DNA of 64,000 nt from Aquimarina sp. RZ0 (lineage in GTDB: Bacteria; Bacteroidota; Bacteroidia; Flavobacteriales; Flavobacteriaceae), in the NCBI RefSeq assembly GCF_008370685.1, contig NZ_VTZU01000016.1, positions 1-64,000 on the forward strand. The letters run 5' to 3'. The position numbers were made by a program, and so were the translations under genes. Below are positions 53,140 to 61,822 of this stretch, one piece after another. Below the pieces are notes generated by a model, which did not search any database, was not told the origin of the DNA, and saw only the letters and a list, made by a program, of their open reading frames with translations. Each line of letters begins with the position of its first letter. The first letter of the stretch is position 1.

Positions 53140-55440
53140 CTAAGTAATTCCTTTTAAAATAGAGTATACGAGTGCTTTGGATAAAGTTTTTCCAGCAGCT
53201 TTATTTCTGACGGTTTCAAAAGAAAATCTAAAATCACATCCATTTTTAAATTCGCTACATCCATATGCCGTTTTTCCTTTTAAGATATGTCCGGTGTCGC
53301 ATTGAGGACAAGACATCTTATCAGAAACACGAGAAGGTTTTGTTTTTGTGAGATCCTTCTTTTCTTCTAAGATGAGCTGATAACTAGCATCAAGACGCAC
53401 TAAACCTTCTGTTATACCTATTTCAGTTTTAAAACCTTTAAGATTGACCGTGCATCCTTTTTTGAGTAGCCGTATATATTGTTTCTCTGATATTTTTTTA
53501 TCCATAAAATAAAACGGAAGCTGAAAATCACATCCTTTTTTGAATGCTTTACAGCCATAAGCAGTTTTTCCTTTTAAGATTGTTGCTTTTTGGCATTTAG
53601 GACATTTGAGCGCAGTAATACCATCATTCGGTTTTTTGGATGTTTTTTTAGATTCCTTGGGAATTGCATGTGATATATTGGCGCGTACTTTTTCGGTCCT
53701 TACCTCATACACCAGATGATCTACCATTTGTTTCATGCTTTTTATAAAAGTTCCTGCGTGATGCGTACCTTTTTCAATCTCCTTTAATTGCTTTTCCCAT
53801 CTTCCTGTTAATTCTGCAGAGGTTAATAGCTTATTCTGGATAGTATCTATTAATTGAATACCTGTAGCCGTAGGAAGGATTTGTTTTTTATTACGTTCTA
53901 TATAAGTACGTTTAAAAAGAGTTTCTATAATATTAGCACGGGTAGAAGGTCTTCCTATACCATTTTCTTTCATCAATTCCCGCATTTCATCATCGTCAAC
54001 CTGTTTTCCGGCAGTTTCCATGGCTCTTAGCAAAGTAGCTTCAGTAAACTGCTTAGGAGGTTTGGTTTCTTTTTCAAGAAAAGAAGGCTCATGAGGTCCT
54101 TTTTCTCCTTTTATAAAATTAGGAAGCACTCCTGTTTCTTTTTTTTCAGGGAGATTGGGAGTTTCAAAAACGACACGCCATCCTTTATGCAGAATGACTT
54201 TTCCTGTAGTTTTAAACGAAACGTCGGCTGCTTTACCAATAACGGTCGTATTGGCTACCTTACAATCATCATAGAATACGGCGATAAAACGTTTTGCAAT
54301 AATATCATATACCTGTTTCTGATTATATTGTAAATTCATGTGTTCGCCAGTAGGAATAATAGCATGGTGATCCGTAACCTTTTTGTCATTAAATACCTTA
54401 GCAGATTTTTTAATCTTTTTATCTAATAAAGGCTTGGTCAAACTATGATAATCTACTAATTTTTGTAAAATCCTGGGAACTTTGGGATATACATCGTTTG
54501 GCAAAAACGTAGTATCTACTCTAGGATAGGTTACAATCTTCTGTTCATATAATTTCTGAACAATTTTTAAAGTCTCATCAGCAGAAAATCCAAATTTTGT
54601 ATTGCAATAAACCTGCAGCCCTGTAAGATCAAATAGTTTTGGAGCGTATTCTTTACCTTCTTTTTTGGTAATAGAGATAATTTCAAAATCACTTTCTTTT
54701 ACCTTGTTTGCCAATAGCGCTCCTTCTTCTTTTTTTAAGAAACGTCCTTCTTCATAACTGAAGGTTGTATCTCTATATAATGTCTGTAACTCCCAATAAG
54801 GTTGAGGTCTGAAATTCTGAATTTCCTTATACCTGTTTACAACCATAGCCAAACTCGGAGTTTGCACTCTGCCTATCGATAATACCTGTTTATATCCTCC
54901 ATGTTTTACAGTATATAATCGAGTCGCATTAATTCCCAGCAGCCAATCACCAATTGCTCTGGAGAACCCAGCATAATATAGATTATCATATTGTTTAGAA
55001 GATTTTAGGTTTTTAAAACCTTCTTTTATAGCCTCTGTTGTTAGGGACGAAATCCATAAACGCTGTATTTCTCCGGTATATGCTGCCTGATGGATTACCC
55101 ATCGCTGGATCAATTCTCCTTCTTGCCCTGCATCCCCGCAGTTGATAACCAGACTGGCTTTATCAAATAAAGATTTTATGATATTGAATTGTTTCTGGAT
55201 TCCAGGATTATCAACCACTTTTGTCTTAAACTTATCAGGAAGCATCGGTAGATTATTAAGATCCCAGCTTTTCCAATAAGGTTTATAGTCTGTTGGTTCA
55301 TATAATGTGCATAGATGCCCAAAGGTATAAGTTACTGCATATCCATTACCTTCATAATATCCATCATGTTTGATATTTGCTCCCAGAACAGCAGCTATTT
55401 CTCTAGCAACACTTGGTTTTTCGGCAATGCAGACTTTCAT
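53140..55440 (-). CDS. topB: DNA topoisomerase III (type IA)
   Basis: 766 residues. The N-terminal TOPRIM domain begins KVCIAEKPSVAREIA and has the metal-binding NCGDAGQEGELI; the active-site Tyr305 is in VTYPRVDTTFLP. The central part with NGIGRPSTRANIIETL is the type IA gate. At the C-terminus two zinc-ribbon-like modules appear, CPKC/GC...GC and CPQC/GC...GC, each with GKTAYGC. The enzyme passes single strands to resolve recombination and replication intermediates. Length and motifs are normal; in flavobacteria topB copies also travel with conjugative elements, but no such genes are seen here. Confidence 0.92.
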   Translation of the reverse strand: MKVCIAEKPSVAREIAAVLGANIKHDGYYEGNGYAVTYTFGHLCTLYEPTDYKPYWKSWDLNNLPMLPDKFKTKVVDNPGIQKQFNIIKSLFDKASLVINCGDAGQEGELIQRWVIHQAAYTGEIQRLWISSLTTEAIKEGFKNLKSSKQYDNLYYAGFSRAIGDWLLGINATRLYTVKHGGYKQVLSIGRVQTPSLAMVVNRYKEIQNFRPQPYWELQTLYRDTTFSYEEGRFLKKEEGALLANKVKESDFEIISITKKEGKEYAPKLFDLTGLQVYCNTKFGFSADETLKIVQKLYEQKIVTYPRVDTTFLPNDVYPKVPRILQKLVDYHSLTKPLLDKKIKKSAKVFNDKKVTDHHAIIPTGEHMNLQYNQKQVYDIIAKRFIAVFYDDCKVANTTVIGKAADVSFKTTGKVILHKGWRVVFETPNLPEKKETGVLPNFIKGEKGPHEPSFLEKETKPPKQFTEATLLRAMETAGKQVDDDEMRELMKENGIGRPSTRANIIETLFKRTYIERNKKQILPTATGIQLIDTIQNKLLTSAELTGRWEKQLKEIEKGTHHAGTFIKSMKQMVDHLVYEVRTEKVRANISHAIPKESKKTSKKPNDGITALKCPKCQKATILKGKTAYGCKAFKKGCDFQLPFYFMDKKISEKQYIRLLKKGCTVNLKGFKTEIGITEGLVRLDASYQLILEEKKDLTKTKPSRVSDKMSCPQCDTGHILKGKTAYGCSEFKNGCDFRFSFETVRNKAAGKTLSKALVYSILKGIT

Positions 55441-55849
55441 AAATATGTTATTTATTTGCCCGAAAATTACGGAATTTTAAAATTACGAATACTACCGCCC
55501 TCAAATGATATTATCGAAGTGGTTTACACTTTTTTGATTCAGGCGAAAAATAGTATTTTTTTAATCAATTGAAGTGTTTTTTGTACTTCACAGCAGCGTT
55601 ACGAAGTAAGAAAAAGACAAGAATTGAGTGAAAAAAGACATTTTTATAGCGAATTGAAAAAAGTTTAAATCACTTCATCTACTAAAATTATTTCTTTTTG
55701 TCCCATATTTCAAAATAAAACACGTCAATAGTGCTGCGACCTCTTAATTTTCTTTATCGACTGAATCAAAAATAATTAAATTCAGTTAACAGTACTATTG
55801 TCTGATGCTTGTATAAAAAGATATTTATAAGCATTGTTTTTTCTAATTT

Positions 55850-55938
55850 GGGCGTGACCACAAGGGTCGGGCTATCCACTTTTACGCCTCGCACCTCCTG
55901 ATGTCGGGCTGTGGGGTAACCGTTACTATCCCTCACGC
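55850..55938 (+). ncRNA. GC-rich conserved element, putative structured RNA or repeat
   Basis: An island of high GC in AT-rich surroundings. It opens GGGCGTGACCACAAGGGTCG and closes TATCCCTCACGC; GCGTGA (55852-55857) and TCACGC (55933-55938) can pair as a closing stem. The block sequence GGGTCGGGCTATCC followed later by TATCCCTCACGC is, as I recall, seen between genes in many Bacteroidota genomes, with a variable middle. I do not know an assigned function. No open frame or promoter is clear. Confidence 0.5.
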
Positions 55939-56082
55939 ATACTTTTGAGGTTATTACAGAAAAAACAGCAATTTTTATATTTATTCAAAAAATAGCGTCT
56001 AAATCCAGGATAGATTGTTTTTTTTAAACAGAAACATTCGTTTTTCTATGAAATTACTACTCCCTTTTTGAAGATTAACAAG

Positions 56083-56090
56083 TACATTTG
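56083..56090 (+). promoter_or_regulatory. -7 element of aroC
   Basis: TACATTTG fits TAnnTTTG and lies 15 bases before the ATG at 56106. It also shows that a start at the upstream TTG (56088) is unlikely. An upstream TTTTTG stands closer than the usual -33 spacing. Confidence 0.5.
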
Positions 56091-56105
56091 TTAAAAATTT
56101 TTTTA

Positions 56106-57170
56106 ATGGCAGGAAATACATTTGGAAACCTATTTAAGGTAACCACTTTTGGAGAATCTCATGGAGTTGCAATAGGCGGGATCATTGATGGATGTCCTTC
56201 TGGAGTAAAATTAGATTTAGAAGCGATACAAGCAGAATTGGATCGCCGCAAACCAGGGCAGTCTGCCATTGTTACCCAGCGTAAAGAACCGGATACTGTA
56301 GAATTTTATTCAGGAATTTTTGAAGAAGTGACTACAGGAACTCCCATCGGTTTTGTTATTAAAAATGCGAACCAAAAATCTAAAGATTATTCTCATATAA
56401 AAGATTCCTACAGACCATCACACGCAGATTATACCTATGATCAAAAATATGGAATACGAGATTATAGAGGTGGCGGACGCTCATCAGCTCGAGAAACTGC
56501 GAGTAGAGTGGTAGCTGGGGCGATTGCAAAACAGGTGCTTTCTGGAATCTCTTTTAATGCCTATGTAAGTGGAGTAGGAGCAATAAAACTGGATACACCG
56601 CATACAGAATTAGATTTTTCGTTAACCGAAAGTAATATCGTACGTTGCCCGGATACCGAAAAAGCTGCAGAAATGGAACAGTATATTAAGCAGATACGAA
56701 AAGAAGGAGATACGGTAGGAGGCATCGTAAGTTGTGCTATTTCTGGGGTGCCTGTTGGTTTAGGCGAACCAGTTTTTGATAAATTACATGCAGAATTAGG
56801 CAAAGCTATGCTATCAATCAATGCCGTAAAAGGATTCGAATATGGTAGTGGTTTTGAGGGAGCAGCATTAAAAGGGAGTCAGCATAACGACCTTTTTAAT
56901 CCAGATGGAACGACAAAAACAAACCTTTCTGGAGGTATCCAGGGAGGAATTTCTAACGGGATGGATATCTATTTTAATGTAGCGTTTAAACCTGTAGCGA
57001 CGATCATGCAAGATCAGGAAACTATCAATAAGGAAGGTACTATGGTAAATATGCAAGGTAAAGGACGTCACGACCCATGTGTAGTGCCCAGAGCAGTGCC
57101 CATTGTAGAAGCAATGGCAGCGCTAGTCATCGTTGATTATTGGCTTATGAACCGTACAATAAAGAAGTAA
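56106..57170 (+). CDS. aroC: Chorismate synthase
   Basis: About 354 residues from the ATG at 56106 ([20 protein letters not shown]). The family signatures are [28 protein letters not shown] and the late [20 protein letters not shown] (all present in order). The enzyme removes phosphate from 5-enolpyruvylshikimate 3-phosphate using reduced FMN, the last common step to aromatic amino acids. It stands alone with a -7 element just before it and a terminator after it at 57193. Confidence 0.97.
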   Translation: MAGNTFGNLFKVTTFGESHGVAIGGIIDGCPSGVKLDLEAIQAELDRRKPGQSAIVTQRKEPDTVEFYSGIFEEVTTGTPIGFVIKNANQKSKDYSHIKDSYRPSHADYTYDQKYGIRDYRGGGRSSARETASRVVAGAIAKQVLSGISFNAYVSGVGAIKLDTPHTELDFSLTESNIVRCPDTEKAAEMEQYIKQIRKEGDTVGGIVSCAISGVPVGLGEPVFDKLHAELGKAMLSINAVKGFEYGSGFEGAALKGSQHNDLFNPDGTTKTNLSGGIQGGISNGMDIYFNVAFKPVATIMQDQETINKEGTMVNMQGKGRHDPCVVPRAVPIVEAMAALVIVDYWLMNRTIKK

Positions 57171-57192
57171 ACTATAGAAATATAGTTAATAT

Positions 57193-57224
57193 AACGGTAA
57201 TCTTAGTAAGGTTACCGTTTTTTT
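57193..57224 (+). terminator. Terminator of aroC
   Basis: AACGGTAA (57193-57200) pairs with TTACCGTT (57212-57219) around an 11-base loop and is followed by a T run. Confidence 0.8.
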
Positions 57225-57275
57225 ATATTTAATTTATACCTTCGATTTTTTGTATCCAAAAACTACATAATTCAC

Positions 57276-58598
57276 ATGAAGAAGCTTGCATTACATTGGC
57301 AAATTATGATCGGAATGATCACTGGGATCATATTCGGATTTTTAATGACACAATTTTCCTGGGGAAAAGGATTTACAGGAGATTGGATAGCACCCTTGGG
57401 AACTATTTTTGTAAACCTTCTGAAATTAATAGCTGTTCCCTTGATTTTAGCTTCATTAATTAAAGGGATTTCTGATCTAAAAGATATTTCGAAATTTAAA
57501 GCCATTGGCGGTCGCACTATTATTATTTATATTTTGACAACCGTTATTGCGATTACCATCGGATTAGTACTAGTTAATCTAATAAAACCAGGTAATGGTA
57601 TTACATCAGAAACGATTGAAAAATTAACAACAGAATATGCGAGCAGTGCTAAAATTTCAGAGCGTATTGCAGAAGCAGGCAGACAAAAAGAAAGTGGACC
57701 GTTACAATTTGTAGTGGATATGGTACCACAAAACGCAATGGCTGCTATGAGTAATAATAAGCTGATGCTTCAGGTAATATTCTTTGCGATATTTCTAGGG
57801 ATTTGTATGCTTTTGATCAAGGAAGAACAATCTGAGCCATTAAAAAAATTCTTTGATAGCCTCAATGAGGTTGTACTTAAAATGGTCGATCTCATCATGC
57901 TTACAGCTCCCTATGCCGTATTTGCCTTGTTAGCAAATGTAGTAGTTACTTCAGACGATCCTGATATCTTGCTAGCGTTATTGCGATATGCTGGTGTCGT
58001 AGTCTTTGGATTAGCTTTAATGATTTTGTTTTACTGTGTTTTGGTGTCTGTCATTACAAAAAAATCTCCATTATGGTTTTTAAAACAAATCAGCCCGGCC
58101 CAGTTATTGGCCTTTTCTACAAGTTCTAGTGCAGCAACACTTCCCGTTACTATGGAAAGAGTAGAAGAACATATTGGTGTAGATAAAGAAGTTTCTAGTT
58201 TTGTATTACCAGTAGGAGCTACTATTAATATGGATGGGACTAGTCTATATCAGGCCGTAGCTTCTGTTTTTATTATGCAGGTATTATGGCCGGAAGGATT
58301 AACTTTTAGTAATCAGCTCACTATTGTATTAACTGCATTACTGGCTTCAATTGGTTCTGCAGCCGTTCCCGGTGCCGGGATGGTGATGTTAGTAATTGTT
58401 TTAGAAGCTATTGGTTTTCCGTCTGATAAACTACCTATTGGATTAGCATTGATATTTGCTGTAGATAGACCATTAGATATGTTGCGTACTACTATTAATG
58501 TAACAGGAGATGCTACTGTTTCTATGATTGTTGCCAAATCTGTTGGGAAATTAGGAAATCCCAAAGTAAAGGATTGGGATGATAATTATACTGGCTGA
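57276..58598 (+). CDS. Dicarboxylate/amino acid:cation symporter (DAACS)
   Basis: 440 residues with eight hydrophobic helices and two re-entrant loops. Signatures are FSTSSSAATLPVTM in hairpin 1, INMDGTSLYQAV for sodium and substrate, and GAAVPGAGMVML-like sequence in hairpin 2, then DRPLDMLRTTINVTGDA with the substrate Asp/Arg region. Members import glutamate, aspartate or C4 acids with sodium or protons. TACCTTCG upstream (about 57237-57244) is one base off a -7 box. Stop lies 25 bases from the convergent LysR gene. Confidence 0.92.
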   Translation: MKKLALHWQIMIGMITGIIFGFLMTQFSWGKGFTGDWIAPLGTIFVNLLKLIAVPLILASLIKGISDLKDISKFKAIGGRTIIIYILTTVIAITIGLVLVNLIKPGNGITSETIEKLTTEYASSAKISERIAEAGRQKESGPLQFVVDMVPQNAMAAMSNNKLMLQVIFFAIFLGICMLLIKEEQSEPLKKFFDSLNEVVLKMVDLIMLTAPYAVFALLANVVVTSDDPDILLALLRYAGVVVFGLALMILFYCVLVSVITKKSPLWFLKQISPAQLLAFSTSSSAATLPVTMERVEEHIGVDKEVSSFVLPVGATINMDGTSLYQAVASVFIMQVLWPEGLTFSNQLTIVLTALLASIGSAAVPGAGMVMLVIVLEAIGFPSDKLPIGLALIFAVDRPLDMLRTTINVTGDATVSMIVAKSVGKLGNPKVKDWDDNYTG

Positions 58599-58623
58599 TT
58601 TTTGTTATAGGTCTAAAACGTCG

Positions 58624-59505
58624 TCAATGACCCTTCCAGTTTTTTAATAACTCAAAAAGAGCAGGGTATTCTTTCTCTCGTTCCTGATCCCACATCATGG
58701 TAAGTTTTGCTTTTTGTTTGATATTTTTTAATTCTATACTTTTTATCGGAAATTCATGATCCCGAAGAGAAGAAATTGGTTCCAGAGAAATACCAATACC
58801 AGCTTCTACCAATCTAAAACTTGTGCTGGCAGAATCTGTTTCATGAACTACTTTTGGTTTAAAACCAGCATCTGTGCATATTGATTCTACAATCTGTACA
58901 TAGTTGGGACCATCAGTTCTAGAGGGAAAAATAAATTCTTCTTTAGAAAAAATAGAGAAATTCTGATAGTTTTCCTGATTCACAGGATGTTTTTTAGGTA
59001 ATAAGATTACAAAATTATCAATATGAAGTACTTTGTGTTTTAAATTACCGGGAACCAGAGGATTTGTAGCAAAACTTATATCTAATTCACCTTGCTGTAA
59101 TGCCCAATACTGATCATGATTATTCATCTCTTTTAAAATGGTTTTCAAACCGGGCATCTGTTGATGCATAGTTTTAAGAATTTTGGGTAAAATGGTTTGC
59201 ATAATAGAATGAGTAAAACCGATTCTTATTTCACCAATTTGTCCATTGTGAATGTATGCTGTGTGTTTTGATATTCTTTCTATTTGTGTAATAAGCTTAT
59301 CAGCTTCTTTTACAAAGTATTGACCAGCTTTGGTAAGTATTACATTCCGCTTATTTCTCTGAAACAATAATGCGCCTATTTCACGCTCTATTTGCTTTAT
59401 CTGCCTGCTCAGAGCAGGCTGAACAATATTTAGTTCTTCGGCAGCCCGGGTGAAGTTTAGTTTATCTGCCAGAACCAATATATTTTTTAATTGTTGTATA
59501 TTCAT
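58624..59505 (-). CDS. LysR-family transcriptional regulator
   Basis: 293 residues. The N-terminal winged HTH (MNIQQLKNILVLADKLNFTR, AAEELNIVQPALSRQIKQIE) is typical LysR; the rest is the periplasmic-binding-type effector domain with IRIGFTHSIMQTILPKIL. It diverges from the PLP decarboxylase gene with a 99-base gap, and LysR regulators usually control the divergent gene, so amino acid or amine sensing is likely. In the gap TTATTAATA occurs twice, which could be part of its site. Confidence 0.92.
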   Translation of the reverse strand: MNIQQLKNILVLADKLNFTRAAEELNIVQPALSRQIKQIEREIGALLFQRNKRNVILTKAGQYFVKEADKLITQIERISKHTAYIHNGQIGEIRIGFTHSIMQTILPKILKTMHQQMPGLKTILKEMNNHDQYWALQQGELDISFATNPLVPGNLKHKVLHIDNFVILLPKKHPVNQENYQNFSIFSKEEFIFPSRTDGPNYVQIVESICTDAGFKPKVVHETDSASTSFRLVEAGIGISLEPISSLRDHEFPIKSIELKNIKQKAKLTMMWDQEREKEYPALFELLKNWKGH

Positions 59506-59566
59506 TTATGCATTTTTGTTATTAATATATCAAAATTAAGTATTTTTTATTATTAATAAAGCTGCT

Positions 59567-59574
59567 TAACTTTG
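59567..59574 (+). promoter_or_regulatory. -7 element of the PLP decarboxylase gene
   Basis: TAACTTTG fits TAnnTTTG and lies 30 bases before the ATG. Upstream at 59519-59557 two TTATTAATA copies might bind the divergent LysR protein. Confidence 0.5.
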
Positions 59575-59604
59575 ATGAATTAGAAAAACTAAAGAGTAAC
59601 AGAT

Positions 59605-61068
59605 ATGAAAGATGTAGTTGACAATTATGAGGTGTTAAAAAAGGTATACGATCCGTCTGATTTCAGGAAATTAGGACATCAGGTGATTGATTTATTAGCA
59701 GACCATTTGGAGAAGGTTCAATCGGATATAGAGCAACCAGTACTGAAATACAAAACACCTACTGATGAACTTAAATATTGGCAGGAAGACTTTTCTTCTT
59801 CTGATTCTGAAATGCTGGATTTTTTTAAGAATATAATAGCGCATTCTACTCATGTACACCATCCCAGATGTATGGGGCATCAACTGGCAGTTCCTTCTTT
59901 TATAGCAGCTTTATCCGGATTGGTATCTGATTTACTAAGTAATGGAACTGGAGTTTATGAAATGGGAATGGCATCAAACGCGCTAGAAAAGATTGTAACA
60001 GATTTTGTCGCCGGGTATATTGGTTATGATGAACACGCATCAGGGTTTCTGACCTCTGGCGGGACATTAGCAAATCTGACGGCGCTATTGGCTGCCCGAA
60101 AAGCAAAAGCGCCGAATGCTGTCTGGGAAAATGGTCATCAGGAAAAGTTAGCAGTCATGGTATCCGAAGAAGCACATTATTGCATTGATCGCGCCGCAAG
60201 AATATTAGGTTTTGGGAGTGAAGGTATTATAAAAGTACCCGTAAATAATTCTTTTCAGATAGAAACCACTCTTTTAGAAACATATTTACAAAAAGCAAAA
60301 GCAAAAGACATACGTGTGATAGCTGTTATTGGTTGTGCTTCATCTACTGCTACGGGTTCTTATGATGACTTAAATGCATTAGCAGATTTTGCAGATAAGA
60401 ATGATTTGTGGTTTCACGTAGATGGCGCACACGGAGGAGGAGTTGCATTTTCTAAGCAGTATTCATACTTAGTCAAAGGTATTAATCGTGCCGATTCTGT
60501 AGTTATTGATTTTCATAAGATGTTAATGATTCCAGCACTAAACACTGCATTAGTTTTTAAGCATGGAGAGAATTCATATAAAACTTTTCAGCAAAAAGCT
60601 CAGTATTTATGGGATTCACAGCATTCTCAAGAGTGGTATAATTCAGGGAAGCGTACTTTTGAATGCACAAAATTGATGATGTCTGTCAAAGTCTATTCTG
60701 TTATAAAAATGTATGGAAAAGATATTTTTGAGAAAAATATTGACAGGCTTTATGGTTTGGCTAAAACCTTTGCTGCCATTCTCTTAGAACAAACTGATTT
60801 TGATCTGGCGATTACCCCTCAATCAAATATCATTAATTTTAGATTTATTGGTAGTAAAGCAGGTTTGGAAGAAATCAATCTTCTCAATGCTACCATACGC
60901 GATACTTTAATTGAATCAGGGGCATTTTATATTGTACAAACAATGATAGGAGGAAGGCGTTATCTCCGGACAACTATTATGAACCCAATGACTACCGAGA
61001 CAGATTTTATTACACTTTTGGATAGAATAAAGGATATAGTTTCAGAATTAAAAAAGGGATATCGATAA
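59605..61068 (+). CDS. Group II PLP-dependent amino acid decarboxylase
   Basis: 487 residues. It has the fold type I pattern: TSGGTLANLTALLAAR, the cofactor Asp in HVDGAHGG and Schiff-base Lys305 in DFHKMLM. It is related to the siderophore decarboxylase at 26054 but distant, and lacks siderophore neighbours. Aromatic amino acid, glutamate, diaminobutyrate or aspartate decarboxylase activity are all possible. Regulation by the divergent LysR gene is likely. It might feed polyamine or amine synthesis. Confidence 0.87.
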   Translation: MKDVVDNYEVLKKVYDPSDFRKLGHQVIDLLADHLEKVQSDIEQPVLKYKTPTDELKYWQEDFSSSDSEMLDFFKNIIAHSTHVHHPRCMGHQLAVPSFIAALSGLVSDLLSNGTGVYEMGMASNALEKIVTDFVAGYIGYDEHASGFLTSGGTLANLTALLAARKAKAPNAVWENGHQEKLAVMVSEEAHYCIDRAARILGFGSEGIIKVPVNNSFQIETTLLETYLQKAKAKDIRVIAVIGCASSTATGSYDDLNALADFADKNDLWFHVDGAHGGGVAFSKQYSYLVKGINRADSVVIDFHKMLMIPALNTALVFKHGENSYKTFQQKAQYLWDSQHSQEWYNSGKRTFECTKLMMSVKVYSVIKMYGKDIFEKNIDRLYGLAKTFAAILLEQTDFDLAITPQSNIINFRFIGSKAGLEEINLLNATIRDTLIESGAFYIVQTMIGGRRYLRTTIMNPMTTETDFITLLDRIKDIVSELKKGYR

Positions 61069-61144
61069 GAATTAACATTTAATAACGCAACATGTAAAGA
61101 TGATCGTCATCTAGTAGTATATACAAACTATTATATTTATTAAG

Positions 61145-61540
61145 ATGAATCGTATTTATATTTTATTGCTTTCAATCATACTCGTAAGTTGTAGTAATGA
61201 TGATGATAGTCAAAGTCAAACGAGTGCTCTAAACGGCGAATGGAATTTAGTAAATATCACCGGGGGATTTATAGGAATGGATCAGGATTTTGAGAAAGGA
61301 ATCATCGTTTGGAATTTTAATGAGTCTACCCAAAAGGTAACTATTACTAATAATAGTACAATAGATGGAGTATATAATGGCTTGCCATCTGGAACTTATC
61401 CATATGCAATAAGTGCACCAGCAGATGCAGATGAACTTATTGTAAATGAAAATAGCTTAGGTTTTTTAGAATTAACTTCTAATAGTTTTTCTGTTAGCGA
61501 ACAGTTCGGAGATGGGTTTACGATAAAATTTGAAAGATAA
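61145..61540 (+). CDS. Small lipoprotein, lipocalin-like
   Basis: 131 residues. The signal peptide ends LVSC with Cys16, followed by SNDDD, a surface export signal. The mature part starts LNGEWNLVNITGG and has alternating beta strands, as in the lipocalin-like or META-type lipoproteins of flavobacteria. No partner gene is seen. Function unknown. Confidence 0.72.
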   Translation: MNRIYILLLSIILVSCSNDDDSQSQTSALNGEWNLVNITGGFIGMDQDFEKGIIVWNFNESTQKVTITNNSTIDGVYNGLPSGTYPYAISAPADADELIVNENSLGFLELTSNSFSVSEQFGDGFTIKFER

Positions 61541-61719
61541 TATACATTAGTATGATCATTTTTTCTTTAGGAGCTACTAGAGAAAAAAAGTTTAAAACAA
61601 TTTCGCTAATACTCAATAGTGTTAGTATACGGATTTAATGTTAAACCTGGCTTGTCTCAATTTTTTTATAAACTAACTTCATTGAACAAGCCCAATCAGA
61701 CAGTGATTGAGCTGTAAGA

Positions 61720-61753
61720 AAATAGGTATGCGCCAAAACGTACATACCTATTT
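61720..61753. terminator. Terminator between convergent genes
   Basis: AAATAGGTATG (61720-61730) and CATACCTATTT (61743-61753) form a perfect 11-bp stem with a 12-base loop, able to end transcripts from both sides. Confidence 0.75.
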
Positions 61754-61822
61754 ATCTATCTATAAACAACTTTTCTCTCATTACTTTACAAATAAATCTT
61801 TCCTTACACTTCATTAATTCAC

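Larger units (their letters stand above)
55441..56105. other. Intergenic region between topB and aroC
   Basis: No gene. Contains ACTGAAT/ATTCAGT arms near 55760-55795, the GC-rich structured element at 55850-55938, and a perfect -7 box TACATTTG at 56083-56090. Confidence 0.65.

Noticed and set aside
53140..55440. topB as marker of an integrative conjugative element
   Set aside because: No relaxase, tra genes, integrase or attachment site in the window; surrounding genes are housekeeping.
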